A stretch of DNA of 64,000 nucleotides from Symbiodinium natans (Eukaryota > Sar > Dinophyceae > Suessiales > Symbiodiniaceae): contig CAJNDS010002798.1 of assembly GCA_905221605.1 (NCBI GenBank), forward strand, positions 195,437 through 259,436, given 5' to 3'. The notes beneath the pieces are model-generated. The model had not been told where the DNA came from. It saw only the letters and a program-made list of their open reading frames with translations, and did not search any database. A program made the position numbers and the translations under genes. Below, piece after piece: positions 19,251 to 30,789 of the stretch. The first letter of the stretch is position 1. Each line of letters begins with the position of its first letter.

Positions 19251-20799
19251 TTGCAGGCGAAGGTCGGACGCTGTGCTGCGCAAAGGCGCGAACCATGAGT
19301 TGCCCACTGAGGAGGCCTCAACACTTTCTACTTTCCGAAAGGGCCTTGGGGGATGTTGAGTGCATCAACAACGTTAAAATTCAGATGAACAACAAATTGT
19401 GGCAGATCGTGTCAGCTCGGGGGGGTTTTGAACACAGAGCACTTGGGACCTCTCCCTTGTCTTAAGGCCACTTCTAGAACCTCCACCTCCTGCTGATCCG
19501 AACCCCGAGAACGCCCAAACAATTGTAGCCACTGGGGGCCTGCTCCCCATTCTCACTGGTCCACTCCGCGGGTGGCGAAGAAATGATAATCTGTGGCGTC
19601 TGTTTGCCCAGGACACTCTCCTGACCAACGCTCCACAGCTCGGGGTCCACCGACCCTGCGGTGCCCGAAGCCGCTGCTGTTCCCGTCATGGCTTGTAGCT
19701 GAGGCACTACAATGGGAGCAGCTGGGAGCCAAAAGAAACAGCCACACGCATCGTGCCATCAGCTTTGGGCACATCTGCAGCACTGCGTGTTTCAGAAGAA
19801 GGTGTTCAGGCTTTTGGGTTGCCTGGCTTCTGGAATTCATCTTGGGTTCGGGTTGGTGCCCAGAGATGTGACATCGTGGACTCGGACTCCGAAAGTCGCG
19901 ATTGCAGTTTCGAGGGCACAGCTCCTCAAACCAAGCTGCTCGAATGGGTCCCTCTGGGTCAGCGTTGCTACAGAGCCGGCCAATGCAATACAAAGCGCCC
20001 CACGACGTCGAAAAGTTTTTTCCCCCTTGTCTGCCTTGGTGCAAAATCAACGAAAAACAATACATACATGTTGTGATGTGATGAACCGCACCGGAACCTC
20101 GATGAGGCACAGTAGACGTTCTGCATATGCAAGCACTTGACTCTTGACTCTTGCGGCACCAGCTCAGCGCCAGAATCGCCAGGCACGTTTTCACTCTGCA
20201 TGCTGTCGCACGGATCCGGGTTGCACCATAATTCGTCTGTCGTTGACAGAGCTGGGAATTCCGGGCAAAAGGTACCTCCTCTTGCAACTCTTAGACTACT
20301 TTCTGTATATTTGGCCGTAAACGAGTTAAAAGAATTCCACGAGAACACTGCCCCGCAACCCCGAACCTGCAAACCCCAAATCCAACAGACCCTATACATA
20401 TATATATATAAACCAGAGAACCCTGGGTCCCCATCTTGAGGATTGGAACGCGTAGGGTTTATGCCTTGGCGGTTTAGCGGCATTGCGGCTGACAGTTCAG
20501 ACAAGAGCCTTAACCATCTCGTGGTTCTGCAGGGTCACGGGGGTGCTTCGCGGAAATGGGCTCTGGGTGCGGCCTTTGAGGCTGAACCCGACTCCGACGA
20601 TTACTCCTGCTACACTGTACATGGTTTGCGCGAGACGCATTCGCGTCGCGAAGGGGAGGTGGTGAATTCAACTCGAGAAGCAGTTAATTTGAAGGCACGC
20701 CTCACAGATCTCTTAACCGACAGCCGGTGGCTCGTGAGATGCATCCTAGATCATCCTAGCCTCCGTGGCCCTGGCGCGCTGCTTGGAAATGCCAACTTA
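19251..20799. other. No supported gene
   Basis: A 244-codon minus ORF (20287-19553) overlaps two other long ORFs and has a Cys/Ser/Arg-rich, non-domain composition. I could not support it. A TATATATATATA stretch lies at 20397-20410. Confidence 0.3.
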
Positions 20800-21282
20800 C
20801 GACCTCCGAGGTTTGTCCGTGCAGGTCACGTCTGGTAAAACGCCATCCCATGCTCAACCACTGCTGACGAACCACTGAAGCCCGGACCCAAAGCTGTTCA
20901 TCAAACGCCGGAAGGGACTGGCCGCCCAAGGCCATCCTCACCGATCCCGCCAGCGCAGCCAACTCACACAATGTGCCCTGAAACCCCCCCGCACACACTT
21001 GCAGCTGCTCCCTCACAACGTCACGAAGTTGGACCCAAATCCCGAAACCCTCTGGAGCATTCACTGGCCATCTGTCTTCAATTTCGCGAGCAACACGCTC
21101 AGCATAGAAGATCGCGCTGTAACCGTCGAAGCTCTGGTGGCACAACTCTTCCAAAGTGTACTTCTTAGCAAGAGCAATGCTCAGCCTTCCTTCGGCCTCA
21201 GTATGTTCATACGGGTCTGAATTGCATGTTGATTCGAGGATGTACTGCAGGAGGTTGTCGTCGAAAGGGCCGAAGCAGCCTG
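20800..21282 (-). CDS. Long exon of an unidentified protein
   Basis: After a clear acceptor (TGTCTTGCAG) at 21283 the minus strand stays open for about 160 codons: FDDNLLQYILESTCNSDPYE ... EGRLSIALAKKYTLEELCHQ ... SAIFYAERVAREIEDRW ... AFDEQLWVRASVVRQQWLSM. Helical, mixed-charge composition typical of a soluble protein. No ATG fits the first part, so it is an internal exon. The 3' end is not clear and the frame remains open to about 20756. Family not recognised. Confidence 0.55.
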
Positions 21283-21590
21283 CAAGACATGAGGAAACTT
21301 GAAACCACGACCCCAGAGATACAGCATGACAGAGCCTTAGCCCTACACCCTAAACCCAAAAAGCAAAATCGGAACACCAAGATAAGCCAAAGCAACCTGC
21401 CCAGTACCTCCTGGGAAGGCCTCTGTCGATCAATGCAAGCATCAGGTCTGCCCCATATCCCTCAACGAGACCACTGTGATGCCCAGCACCTGGGGACAGT
21501 CATGGTGAGATTGCGGTGGGGTTTACAGATGTTTACAGTTTAGGGTTCAGGGTTGAGCGGTTCGGGTTTTGGGTCTAGAACTTCTGGAGC

Positions 21591-22772
21591 TCACTTTGTG
21601 GGGTTTGGGGTCTTGGTGCCTCGCGGCAAGGAGAGTTTGTCCTGCACGAAGGTCCACAGGAGTTTCATCATCTCATCGTAGGGGGAGACGTGGAAGGTCT
21701 TCTCTACCGTCTGAATGTGGAGCTTCTTTCTTACAAGCCAAATCATCGTCCTCACAATGGCACGTTGGGCCGGCAGGAGAAAGTCATCTCCGAACTCGCA
21801 CTGGCCTTGGCCGGACGGTATTGGGTCATAAACAATTTTCAGAAGCACGAGCATTCTGGTGAGCAATGTGCGCCCATCCGGCTCAACCTGATTTGCTTCC
21901 GCTTTCGATGTGCCCATGACTGCTTTTGTCCAAGCGGAGAAGAACTTCTGGCAAGCATTAACATCACGACCCCTTGTCTTGAAGATACCGTGGGCCAGGT
22001 TGATGACGAGAGCTGGGTCCATCAGCGTCTTCGGATCTGCCGGAAAGACGACATGGAATGGCTCCAAGTTCAGTGCATTCAGATCTTGAAACGTTGCATC
22101 CACCAGCACGCCTTCGATGGTCTGGAAAGTCTGTTCGAGAGTCTGAACCTGCATCTTTTCCACTGCAAACCGATTGGTCGTCATATGGACGGCAATCAGG
22201 GCACATGAACCAAATGGATTTGGCGGCCCATCCCAAGGCTGACTTTGCAGACTTCGGCGCTGAAGCTCATCCCAAAGGGCGAGCATTCTGGTGAGCAACG
22301 TGCATCCATCTGGCTCAACCTGATTTGCTTCCGCTTTCGATGTGTCCATGACTGCTTCTGTCCAAGCACAGAAGAACCGCTGGCAAACATCAACATCACG
22401 ACCCCGTATCTCGAACATCTCGTGGGCAAGGTCGATGACAAGGCCGGTGTCCATCAGCTTTTTCGGATCTGCAGGAAAGATGAGATGGAATGGATCCACA
22501 TCCAGCAAAAGCGGGGTCAGGGACATCACGTCTACTAGCGCATACTGAAGCACTCCCTGCTCCAAACATTCCGTAGCGATTTGCTCAATGCTTCCCATTT
22601 CTTTGGCATCCGTGCCAATCAGCCGGACCACACAGGCTGTGGGTGTGCGCGGGGAAGCTTTTGCGAGGTGCATCTTCACGTATCCCGCGCATACGTGTTC
22701 GTCTCGCGGCAAGTCCGCCAGGTGGATCTCCATGACTTCCCCACTCATGCGAACCACTCGAACGCAAACCAT
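21591..22772 (-). CDS. Protein with ubiquitin-like start and two related repeats, unknown function
   Basis: A 393-codon frame from ATG at 22772 to TGA. Residues 1-70 (MVCVRVVRMSGEVMEIHLAD...) look like the ubiquitin-like start common in dinoflagellate proteins. The rest contains two copies of a segment of about 110 residues: PFHLIFPADPKKLMDTGLVI ... CQRFFCAWTEAVMDTSKAEA and PFHVVFPADPKTLMDPALVI ... CQKFFSAWTKAVMGTSKAEA. The repeat identity is high at DNA level too (compare 21842-22110 with 22280-22500), so the duplication is recent. No introns are needed. The catalytic role is unknown. An upstream GTG would add 20 codons, but ATG is preferred. Confidence 0.65.
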   Translation of the reverse strand: MVCVRVVRMSGEVMEIHLADLPRDEHVCAGYVKMHLAKASPRTPTACVVRLIGTDAKEMGSIEQIATECLEQGVLQYALVDVMSLTPLLLDVDPFHLIFPADPKKLMDTGLVIDLAHEMFEIRGRDVDVCQRFFCAWTEAVMDTSKAEANQVEPDGCTLLTRMLALWDELQRRSLQSQPWDGPPNPFGSCALIAVHMTTNRFAVEKMQVQTLEQTFQTIEGVLVDATFQDLNALNLEPFHVVFPADPKTLMDPALVINLAHGIFKTRGRDVNACQKFFSAWTKAVMGTSKAEANQVEPDGRTLLTRMLVLLKIVYDPIPSGQGQCEFGDDFLLPAQRAIVRTMIWLVRKKLHIQTVEKTFHVSPYDEMMKLLWTFVQDKLSLPRGTKTPNPTK

Positions 22773-23038
22773 TGTGCTGCCAGTGGGGCCCAAGCCACGT
22801 GGAGAAGCTGCTTCGTCAAGTCTTACATGCACTGCATACTAGAGTGCCAAGCTGAAGCCGAAGGAGCCACACGAGATGCCGGAACCACGCTGCTGGCACA
22901 CGCTCGGCCCACAACCAGTACCCCAAAAGCAAGTTTAACTCAAACTATCTGAGCATAACTCCTTGCAAAGCTTGACTCCGTCCGAAAGCCCCAGGGCCCA
23001 AACAGATCAAAAAGAAAAACAAATCCAAAAAGGCAAAA

Positions 23039-23229
23039 AGATCAAACATATCAAACATGTCAAACATGTCAAACATATCAAACATATCAAACATATCAAA
23101 CATATCAAACACATCAAGCACAACAAGCATATCAAGCACATCAAACATATCAAACATATCAAACATATCAAACATATCAAGCATATCAAACATATCAAAC
23201 ATATCAAACATATCAAGCATATCAAGCAT
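23039..23229. repeat. 9-bp minisatellite, ATCAAACAT, about 21 copies
   Basis: Units of ATCAAACAT with ATCAAGCAT, GTCAAACAT and ACAAGCAT variants. Because the period is a multiple of three and no unit makes a stop, all frames on both strands are open, which explains the IKHIKH and MFDMFD ORFs. Confidence 0.95.
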
Positions 23230-23384
23230 GGCGAAATCGTGTGTGTTTGAATGATGAGCATGGGTACAACATGGATGGTGACATGGTATCATGGGACTCA
23301 TGGTCTATCCCAGCAAGCATCAAGATTGCCAATAAACGGGCGGGTGGCTTCCTCCAACACAGAAGAAGACGCTTGAACACTCTC

Positions 23385-23690
23385 GAACCCCCATTGTGTC
23401 AGGAGCACTATAGAAGCTCCGGACTCCGGAGAAGGTCCCCAGCCCCGTTGTGTCGCTATAGAATGCTAGAAGCTCCGGAGAAGGTTCCCAGCTCCATTGT
23501 GTCAGAAGTACTGAACACTTTAAAAGCTCTGGAAGGTCCCCAGCCCCATTGTGTCAGGAGTGCTATAGAAGCTGCGGAGGAGGTCCCCAGCTCCTTAGAA
23601 TTACTTTCGAAGCTCTGGAGGAACCTAGCTCCAGTCTGTCAGAAGTGCGCTTCGGAGAAGGTTCCAGCCGCATTGCATCAGGAGTGCCAA
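23385..23690. repeat. Minisatellite of about 55-65 bp, five to six copies
   Basis: The motif GAAGCTCCGGAGAAGGTCCC then CAGCCCCATTGTGTCAGGAGTGCTATA recurs with indels. A plus-strand ORF of 200 codons runs through it but reads as repeat. Confidence 0.8.
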
Positions 23691-24679
23691 AAGAATCCTG
23701 CGTCGCTTGCTGTATTGGGGGTTGGGGGGCCACTAGTCACTAGCTCGTTTTCAGGTGGAGATTCAGCTGCTATCGGCGACTTATCGCCGGCCGCGGCAGC
23801 ACCTTTTTTTGAAAGCGGACACCCCAGAACACGAAAAGGTTGAAGTAGACTCTGTTATGGCTTGACTTGCGCTGTGTTGGAGGGAGCACAGAGTGCGGTT
23901 CGCAAAATGCGGTCGGTCTGCCAGAAGCGAAATCACGTTCCATGCTAGTCAGGTTGTTCCTCTTGCCCCAGATCATTTATGTTAGCCCTTTCAATGGCGC
24001 ATGGTATTTCAACAGAAGCCGGGACGACCCAACACGCCTTGTTGCAATTGACCGGCCCACTGTGCTGCTGATGTAGTAAAGGCGTCCGCTTTGAAAAAGA
24101 AAGGTCATTCATATGGTTCATTCCCTGCAGTACCCGTAACTGCCAAGCATTTTGGTTGTCGCCTTGGTGTAAGGCACGCGCCGCCACTACGGCTTTCCTG
24201 GGCAAGGTGTCGGACGCCACCTTACTCCGGAAAGGGCGATTACTCAGGCGCAAGGTGTCGAGAAACCCAACAAGCCGAAAAAGAACTTAAAACACGGGAT
24301 CCGGGTTTTATTCAGCTCCGCAAGCTTAGCTTTTGCCGCACGCCACAGCGCCTTCGCGGCCTGGCTGACCTTCTAATATGTTACAACCTTGCCGTTGTTC
24401 AGGTTTAGAAAAACACCGGACCGCGACCAGCGCTTTTTTTTTGACCGACGCCTCTTTACTACCAGTAGCGCAGTTGACCGTTCTTGTGGGTCTTAACACT
24501 AGGGGTGAAACAGAGCAGGTGCGAAAAACAAAGCAAATACACAAAACCAACACAAAACACAACCACCAAAACCCGCCAGCAACCAAAAAGAAGTTCTGAG
24601 TGCTGTGCTTTTGCTACGGCCTGGGACTGCGGTGCTGTCTTGCTTTCTCTGACAAAGTGTTTCAAGAGTCTGACATGGA

Positions 24680-24930
24680 TGCCAAGAGGATGCAAGACCA
24701 GCCCAGGGCACCCCATGGTGGTTAGCCGTGGAGCAGCCCCGAGCAACAGCCGACACAACTTGCGGCTCTATGGCGCTCCAAGCTGCCCAGGAAGAAGCCC
24801 GCAGCAAAAGAAAGGCCAGCGCGCGCCCCATGGTGGTCAGCCAGTGGAACTTGACAGTAAGAACAGAGGATGCAAGACCAGCCCAGGGCTTAGCCAGTGG
24901 AGCAACCCCGAGCAACAGCCAGCATAAAAT
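24680..24930. repeat. Imperfect direct repeat
   Basis: GAGGATGCAAGACCAGCCCA followed by GAGCAGCCCCGAGCAACAGCC occurs at about 24686-24750 and again at 24866-24922. CCCCATGGTGGT also recurs. The remainder of 23844-25864 holds no supported gene. Confidence 0.65.
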
Positions 24931-26288
24931 GCTAATTGGAACACCAACCCAGAGTTTCCACATCCAGGCGCACAACTGTGTTCAGCTTAACCACATATCC
25001 AAGTGGAACCTGGGGCCGCAGTTAGCAGAGTCCTTCTAGTTTTCCAGAAAGGAAACCTGCAAGTAGCAACAGCGATTCAGAGGGAAGAGACTACAGCAGT
25101 CAAACCCTTCTCCGGCCCGCAGCACATTGCCATGGACCCTTCCAATCAGGGTGTCTTGGAGGGTTTTCTGGTTTTTTGTCCTTTATGCTGACTCTCTTAG
25201 CAGCAGGCTTGCGACTTCTTCTTATCGACCTCTTACGCAGGGATGCCAGTCGGGATGGGCACTTCTACATGCCGTGCCATGGCTTTGGCTAAATGCCACA
25301 TCGTCCGAATGCCTTCTGAACAAAAGTGCTAAGCGCTGGGAAAAGCTTTGTCGTTCAAACACGTGGCACAGCTACTGGGGCCTAAGGGACCTCAGGTCAA
25401 GGTTACACTCAACCTCACAGCACAAAGTACGGACTCTTTTCTTCACTGCGCTGTTCACAGTTACTCGAGCTCCGCTCGGCTTGAGCCAATGCGAGCACGG
25501 CTCTCCAGCTTCAAACACTGTCTGCCAGACATGGGAAAACAAAGGTACTTCAGGTGAAAACACTCAGCCATGGAACTTCTACTCCTAAACACTGTGGGTA
25601 GGTTCCTAGCACCTCTTAGGTGCTCTGCTGAGCTCTGTGCAGACCTAAACTGGCTTGAGTCACTTCTGGCCACCAAATACCAGGTCACAAACAGGAAACG
25701 AGTTCCGACAAACGAGTTTCGAGAAAACGAACAGAAAACGGTTCTTCCCACTCAAAACAAGGTCTCACCAAGCGAAAAGAAATCTGCACTGCCTGACATG
25801 TCCTCGTGCCTATGCTTCACACTCATAGCAGACGACTCAAGTGGTCAACTGGGAAACTAGGAGGGTCACATATATCACTCGAAAGCGGGCTGAGTCGCTA
25901 GCCAGGTTAGGCTCTTCGGAACCGGAGTTCCGGTAGGTATTAACTATGCACGGAAAAGGGACTCTCGAGGTGTCCTTGGCCTGCTTGACACGGCCGTACT
26001 ATGTGCAGGGAGCACCGAGAGAAGAAAAAGGGCCTAACCAGTACCGCGAGAAGCTCGGCGGCCTACGGCTACTCACTGGTTTGGCACTGTACAAAGCCCT
26101 AGGCAAAATGTTCTGCAGGTTGAACTGCCTGGTCTGTACTGCCTACCCTATCAGCCCTGCCAGTACAGGGGAGAAACTCACCCACTTCCGGCTCACTCAG
26201 AAAAGGCAGAAGGTCTGGAACCGATACATGGGCAATGCCTGTACTAAACTGAACGCAAGTGGCTTGGCAAAGTCGCCAACCTCCGGCA

Positions 26289-26440
26289 CAGGCCTAGGCT
26301 TTCTCGCCCTTACTAACCTAGGCCCCAGGAACTCATGCCGCAGCAGCACTGAGCTCCTGTTAGCCCCGTTTGCTGACCTGGCTTTCTCGCACTTACTCAC
26401 CAGGGAGGGGAACCAGCTTTCTCGCTCTTACTAACTGGTT
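26289..26440. repeat. Internal short repeat within the tandem unit
   Basis: TTTCTCGCNCTTACTNAC occurs three times in about 140 bp (near 26300, 26381 and 26419), and equivalents occur in every unit. Function unknown; the plus-strand ORFs through it are not protein-like. Confidence 0.6.
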
Positions 26441-27293
26441 CAACCTCAGCGGCTCCAAGGAGCCCATACCACTTGCACGCAGGGAGGGCTTGGTTGATTT
26501 GGGCAGCTCAGTTGGGCAGGCTTTCAGGCACCGAGCCACAGCCTTTAACCTCCACAATCTGGTGCCTCTGGCTGTCCGTCAGCCAAGCATTGGTCCCTAA
26601 CAACAACGCCTGCCGCTAGGCTTCCTCCAAGATGGGCTTGCACCACCCGGAGAGAAACAACAGCACCCTGCAGGAATCTCAAAGGAGATCCTCGACAGGC
26701 CAAACACGGGTAACCCCAAAACAGGGAAATGCAGGGATCCTCGTCCGTTCCTGCCACACCTCAGCGCCCTCCCTCCCCTCATCAACCAGTGAGGATCTTC
26801 AGGGTGCGGTTCTAACGTTATCCTTTCGTGCGCTGTGTTTGCGAGAACCCCGTGTTGGGCCTGTGGAAGACCCACAAGCACCTGAGCCCGAAAACCCGGT
26901 CCAGCGGTCTGCTGCACAGACCGAGCAAAGGGGCCGAACCGGTGTCAGGCTGAACAAAAGCCGCATCGAGGCGGCCTGTCCTGCAGGGTGTCCATCGGAA
27001 CAACTGCGAAAATATTCCGACGGATGGATCTGGGTACGTGCCGGGACTGAGCACTTCTGCTTGCATTCTTACAACCTGCATCCTTATGCGATCATTAAAT
27101 GATCCAATTCTATGCAAGATTCTCCGTGGTGCCCTATGGCACTCTCAGTTTGGGAACGGACTCACAGGACCGTCGCTGATTGGACGGGGAGAAGCTTCAC
27201 CCGTGACAAAGGGATTCCGGAGGGTGAGCATCTCACCCTTGATTCTGGCAGGGCATAGCTCCTGCAATTTGGGTGGGTTGGGGCCGGATTAGG

Positions 27294-28211
27294 TCAGACC
27301 TCCCAGGGGACGTCTTCCAAGTCTTCAAAGCCACACACCAGCCAATCACTGTTGCCTGCTTCTTCTGGGGAGTCTAGATCCTGAGAACACCCTTCCTCAA
27401 GGAAGGTCCAGCCATGTGCGCTGGCTGCAGAAGACAGCGGCGCCAGCAAAGGTTCTACGGGCTCCGTACCTTGGTGACCTAACTGACGCAAGTTAGCAAG
27501 GGAAGCGTAGTCCAGAAACACCGGTCTCCTAACTGCTTGGTCGAAACTCGGCCAGCTCCACGTGCACGCTAGGAAGCTTTCTAGACAAAGGGCACAGTAG
27601 AGCTCGATGCGTCTTCCATCCTCTCCATGCAAGATCGCTGGTTGCCTTTTCCCAGGACCGGGCAAGAAGTTGAGGTTATGGGTTGGAATGTTACCACAGC
27701 CAGTGCAATTAAAGTTCAAAAGGCGAAGCCACTGCACGGGCGGGTCACCTCCCGTTCCCCCGTGGAGCTCTGCTGGGTCTTCCATGCATCTCCATTGCCC
27801 ACAGGGTCCGGCTCGGACTGTTTTGCCGGATTTGCTGGTGCGAACAAAATACACGCTGCTGTCCTCGGAGAGGAGCAGCCACTCTTTCCGGCCCTTGTGA
27901 TGCCAGCGAAAGCAGAGTGCTTGGTGGAAAGTCCTGCATTGGCTGGGACCACAATTGGCTCTATGGGCCCAAGTTCGCTCTGGATTTGCCAGGCTGCTCG
28001 AGCATCTTACCTGGTCTTCCAAGGCTGGAGAAACTCCACAGCCGGCTGTAAGAGGACTCGCATAAGGGAAGAGTTCCCCAAGCCGGGCTGCTTCGCCCTC
28101 CAGTCGGGCCGTGCCTTCTTTCTGGCTCTCTGCAGAGCAAGTTGGGTGAGATGACTCCAACCCATCACTTGCTGGCAGTGAGGATCTCGACTGCACAGGT
28201 GCTCTGGACAT
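27294..28211 (-). CDS. Unknown 305-residue protein with two CxxC pairs (tandem unit 1)
   Basis: ATG at 28211 and a frame intact to the stop. Possible zinc-binding pairs are C169/C172 (NCTGCGN) and C206/C209 (YCALCLES), around a Trp/Phe-rich core (FRWHHKGRKEWLLLSEDSSV, then YFVRTSK), and an acidic end (GFEDLEDVPWEV). No membrane segment or signal peptide. The same ORF occurs in units 2 and 4 but is frameshifted there, so this is the only intact copy. On the coding strand TGGCTCAAG lies about 125 bp upstream (28339-28331). The tandem same-strand arrangement resembles dinoflagellate tandem gene arrays. Family not recognised; it could also belong to a mobile element. Confidence 0.5.
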   Translation of the reverse strand: MSRAPVQSRSSLPASDGLESSHPTCSAESQKEGTARLEGEAARLGELFPYASPLTAGCGVSPALEDQVRCSSSLANPERTWAHRANCGPSQCRTFHQALCFRWHHKGRKEWLLLSEDSSVYFVRTSKSGKTVRAGPCGQWRCMEDPAELHGGTGGDPPVQWLRLLNFNCTGCGNIPTHNLNFLPGPGKRQPAILHGEDGRRIELYCALCLESFLACTWSWPSFDQAVRRPVFLDYASLANLRQLGHQGTEPVEPLLAPLSSAASAHGWTFLEEGCSQDLDSPEEAGNSDWLVCGFEDLEDVPWEV

Positions 28212-28339
28212 GGCTCAAATGAAGGCTGTGAAAAAGCAGGCCTGGTACCCAAAGCAGTTAGGGGACTCGAGGCTGGTTCACACAGCTACAGCTCTGCTAC
28301 CTGTGCACCCCACCGGGGTTGAGCCGAGATCTTGAGCCA

Positions 28340-30789
28340 GTCACATATATCACTCGAAAGCGGGCTGCGTCGCTAGCCAGGTTAGGCTCTTCGGAACCGA
28401 AGTTCCGGAAGGTATTAACTATGCACAGAAAAGGAAAAACTCTCGAGGTGTCCTTGGCCTGCTTAACACGGCCGAACTATGTGCAGGGAACACCGAGAGA
28501 GGCATTGAGGGCTTAACCAGTTCCGCGAGAAGCTCGGCGGCCTACGGCGACTCACTGGTTTGGCTCTATACAAAGCCCTAGGCAAATGTTCTGCAGGTTG
28601 AACTGCCTGGTCTGTACTGCCTACCCTATAAGCCCTGCCTGTACAGGGGAGAAACTCACCCACATTCGGCTCACTCAGAAAAGGCAGAAGGTCCGGAACC
28701 GACACATGGGCAATGCCTGTACAAACTGCAAACAAGTGGATTGGCAAAAGTCGCCAACCTCCGGAACAGGCCTAAGCTTTCTCGCACTTACTAACCTAGG
28801 CCCCAGAAACTCATGCCGCAGCAGCACTGAGCTCCTGTTTGCCCCGTATGCTGACCTGGTTTTCTCGCACTTACTCACCAGGGAGGAAGAACCAACTTTC
28901 TCGCTCTTACTCACTGATTCAACCTCAGCGGCTCCAGAGGAACCCACACCACCTGCACGCAGGGAGGGCTTGGTTGATTTGGGCATCTCAGCTGGGCAGG
29001 CTTTCGGGCACCGAGCCACAGCCTTTAACCTCCGCAGTCTGGTGCCTCAGGCTGTCCGTCAGCCTAGGTTTTGGTCCCTAACAAACAACGCCTGCCGCTA
29101 GGCTCCTCCTGGCTGGGCTTGCACCACCAGGAGAAAACAACACACCCTGCAGGGACAGCAAAGGAAATACTCAAAGGCCAAACACGGGTAACCCCAAACT
29201 GATGCAGGGCATCATGCCCTCGGCCTCAACCTGCCGGTGTACTTGGATCCTCGTCCGTTCCTCAACATCTCAGCGCGCAACCCTCCCCTCATCAACCAGT
29301 GAGGATCTACAGGGACCGGTACTGACGTTTTCCGTGCGTGCGCTGCGTTTGCGAGAACCCCGTGTTGGGCCTGAAAGTACCCGCAAGCACCTGAGCCCGA
29401 AAACCCGGTCCAGCGGTCTGCTTGACAGACCGAGCAAGGGTGCCGAACCGGTGTCAGGCTGAACACAGGCCGCATCATGGCGGCCAGTCCTGCCGGGTGT
29501 CCAACGGAACAACTGCGAACCTATTCCGTTGGATGGAAAAGGGGGTGCCGGGACTGGGCACTGAACTGCTTTCGCTCTAACCTGCTTCCTTATGCAATCA
29601 TTGCAAGCAGTTTCGCGTTGATTTGTACATCCTTGCTTGAAAGGAGAGTCTCCTCTATGACATTGGATTCCGGAGGGGAGAGTCTCACCCTTGATTCTGG
29701 CAGGGCATAGCTCCTGCAATTTGAGTGGGTTGGGGCCGTATTAGGTCAGACCTCCCAGGGGATGTCTTCCAAGTCTTCAAAGCCACACTCAAGCCATTCA
29801 CTGCTGCATGCTTCTTCTGGGGAGTCTAGATCCTGAGAACACCCTTCCTCAAGGAAGGTCCAGCCATGTGCGCTGGCTGCAGAAGACAGCGGCGCCAGCG
29901 AAGATTCTACGGGCTCCGTACCTTGGTGACCTAACAGACGCAAGTCAGCCAGGGAGGCATCGTCCAGAAACACCTGTCTCCTGACTGCCTGATCGAAGCT
30001 CGGCCAGCTCCACGTGCACTCCAGGAAGTTTTCAAGACAAAGGGCACATTGGAGCTCGATGCGTCTTCCATCCTCTCCATACAAGATCACTGGTTGCCTT
30101 TCCCCAGGACCAGGCACGAAGTTGAGGTTATGGGTTGGAATGTTACCACAGCCAGTGCAATTGAAGTTCAAAAGGCGAAGCCACTGCACGGGCGGGTCGC
30201 CTCCCGTTCCCCCGTGGAGCTCTGCTGGGTCTTCCATGCATCTCCAGCCCACAAGGTCCGGCTCGGACTGTTTTGCCGGATTTGCTGGTGCGAACAAAAT
30301 ACACGCTGCTGTCCTCGGAGAGGAGCAGCCACTCTTTCCGGCCCTTGTGATGCCAGCGAAAGCAGAGTGCTTGGTGGAAAGTCCTGCTTTGGCTGGGACC
30401 ACAATTGGCTCTATGGGCCCAGGTTCGCTCTACACTTGCCAGGTTGCTCGAGCTTCTTACCTGGTCTTCCAAAGCTGGAGAAACTCCACAGCCGGCTGTA
30501 AGAGGACTCGCATAAGGGAAGAGTTCCCCAAGCCGGGCTGCTTCGCCCTCCAGTCGGGCCGTGCCTTCCTTCTGGCTCTCTGCATCGCAAGTTGGGTGAG
30601 AAGACTCCAACCCGTCACTTGTTGGCAGTGAGGGTCTCGACTGCACAGGTGCTCTGGACATGGCTCAAATGAAGGCTGTGAAAAAGCAGGCCTGGTACCC
30701 AAAACAGTTAGGGGACTCGAGGCTGGTTCACACAGCTACCGCTCTGCTACCTGTGCACCCCACCGGGGTTGAGCCGAGACCTTGAGCCA
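28340..30789. repeat. Tandem unit 2 (subtype B), 2450 bp
   Basis: Starts GTCACATATATCAC at 28340. Differs from unit 1 by many substitutions and small indels and is nearly identical to unit 3 where both exist. Confidence 0.9.
29746..30661 (-). pseudogene. Frameshifted copy of the 305-residue ORF (unit 2)
   Basis: Starts at ATG 30661 (MSRAPVQSRPSLPTSDGLES) but loses two bases near 30240 relative to unit 1 (CATCTCCAGCCCACAAGG versus CATCTCCATTGCCCACAGGG), so the second half lies in another frame (29746-30402). Both CxxC pairs are still encoded in the downstream frame. Confidence 0.65.

Larger units (their letters stand above)
25865..28339. repeat. Tandem unit 1 (subtype A), 2475 bp
   Basis: First copy of a unit that starts GTCACATATATCAC. 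The left boundary is sharp: sequence before 25865 is not shared with other copies. It contains a minus-strand ORF of 305 codons. Unit 1 is closest to unit 4 (shared TGCACGGAAA, GAAGAAAAAGGGCC and TGATCCAATTCTATGCAAG). Confidence 0.9.

Noticed and set aside
19553-20287. 244-codon minus-strand ORF as a gene
   Set aside because: Overlaps other long frames, is Cys/Ser/Arg-rich without motif, and has no splice or start support.
1-21560. The telomeric repeats as a real chromosome end
   Set aside because: Arrays are short, occur in both orientations and alternate with exons. No terminal, single-orientation array is present.
23039-23229. CRISPR array or coding repeat
   Set aside because: Nine-base units without spacers; open frames follow from the period being a multiple of three.
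23241-23843. 200-codon plus-strand ORF
   Set aside because: It runs through a 55-65 bp minisatellite and has no domain-like composition.
25946-26434. Plus-strand ORFs within the tandem units (about 160 codons)
   Set aside because: Composition is not protein-like, the frames are not kept between units, and they pass through short internal repeats.
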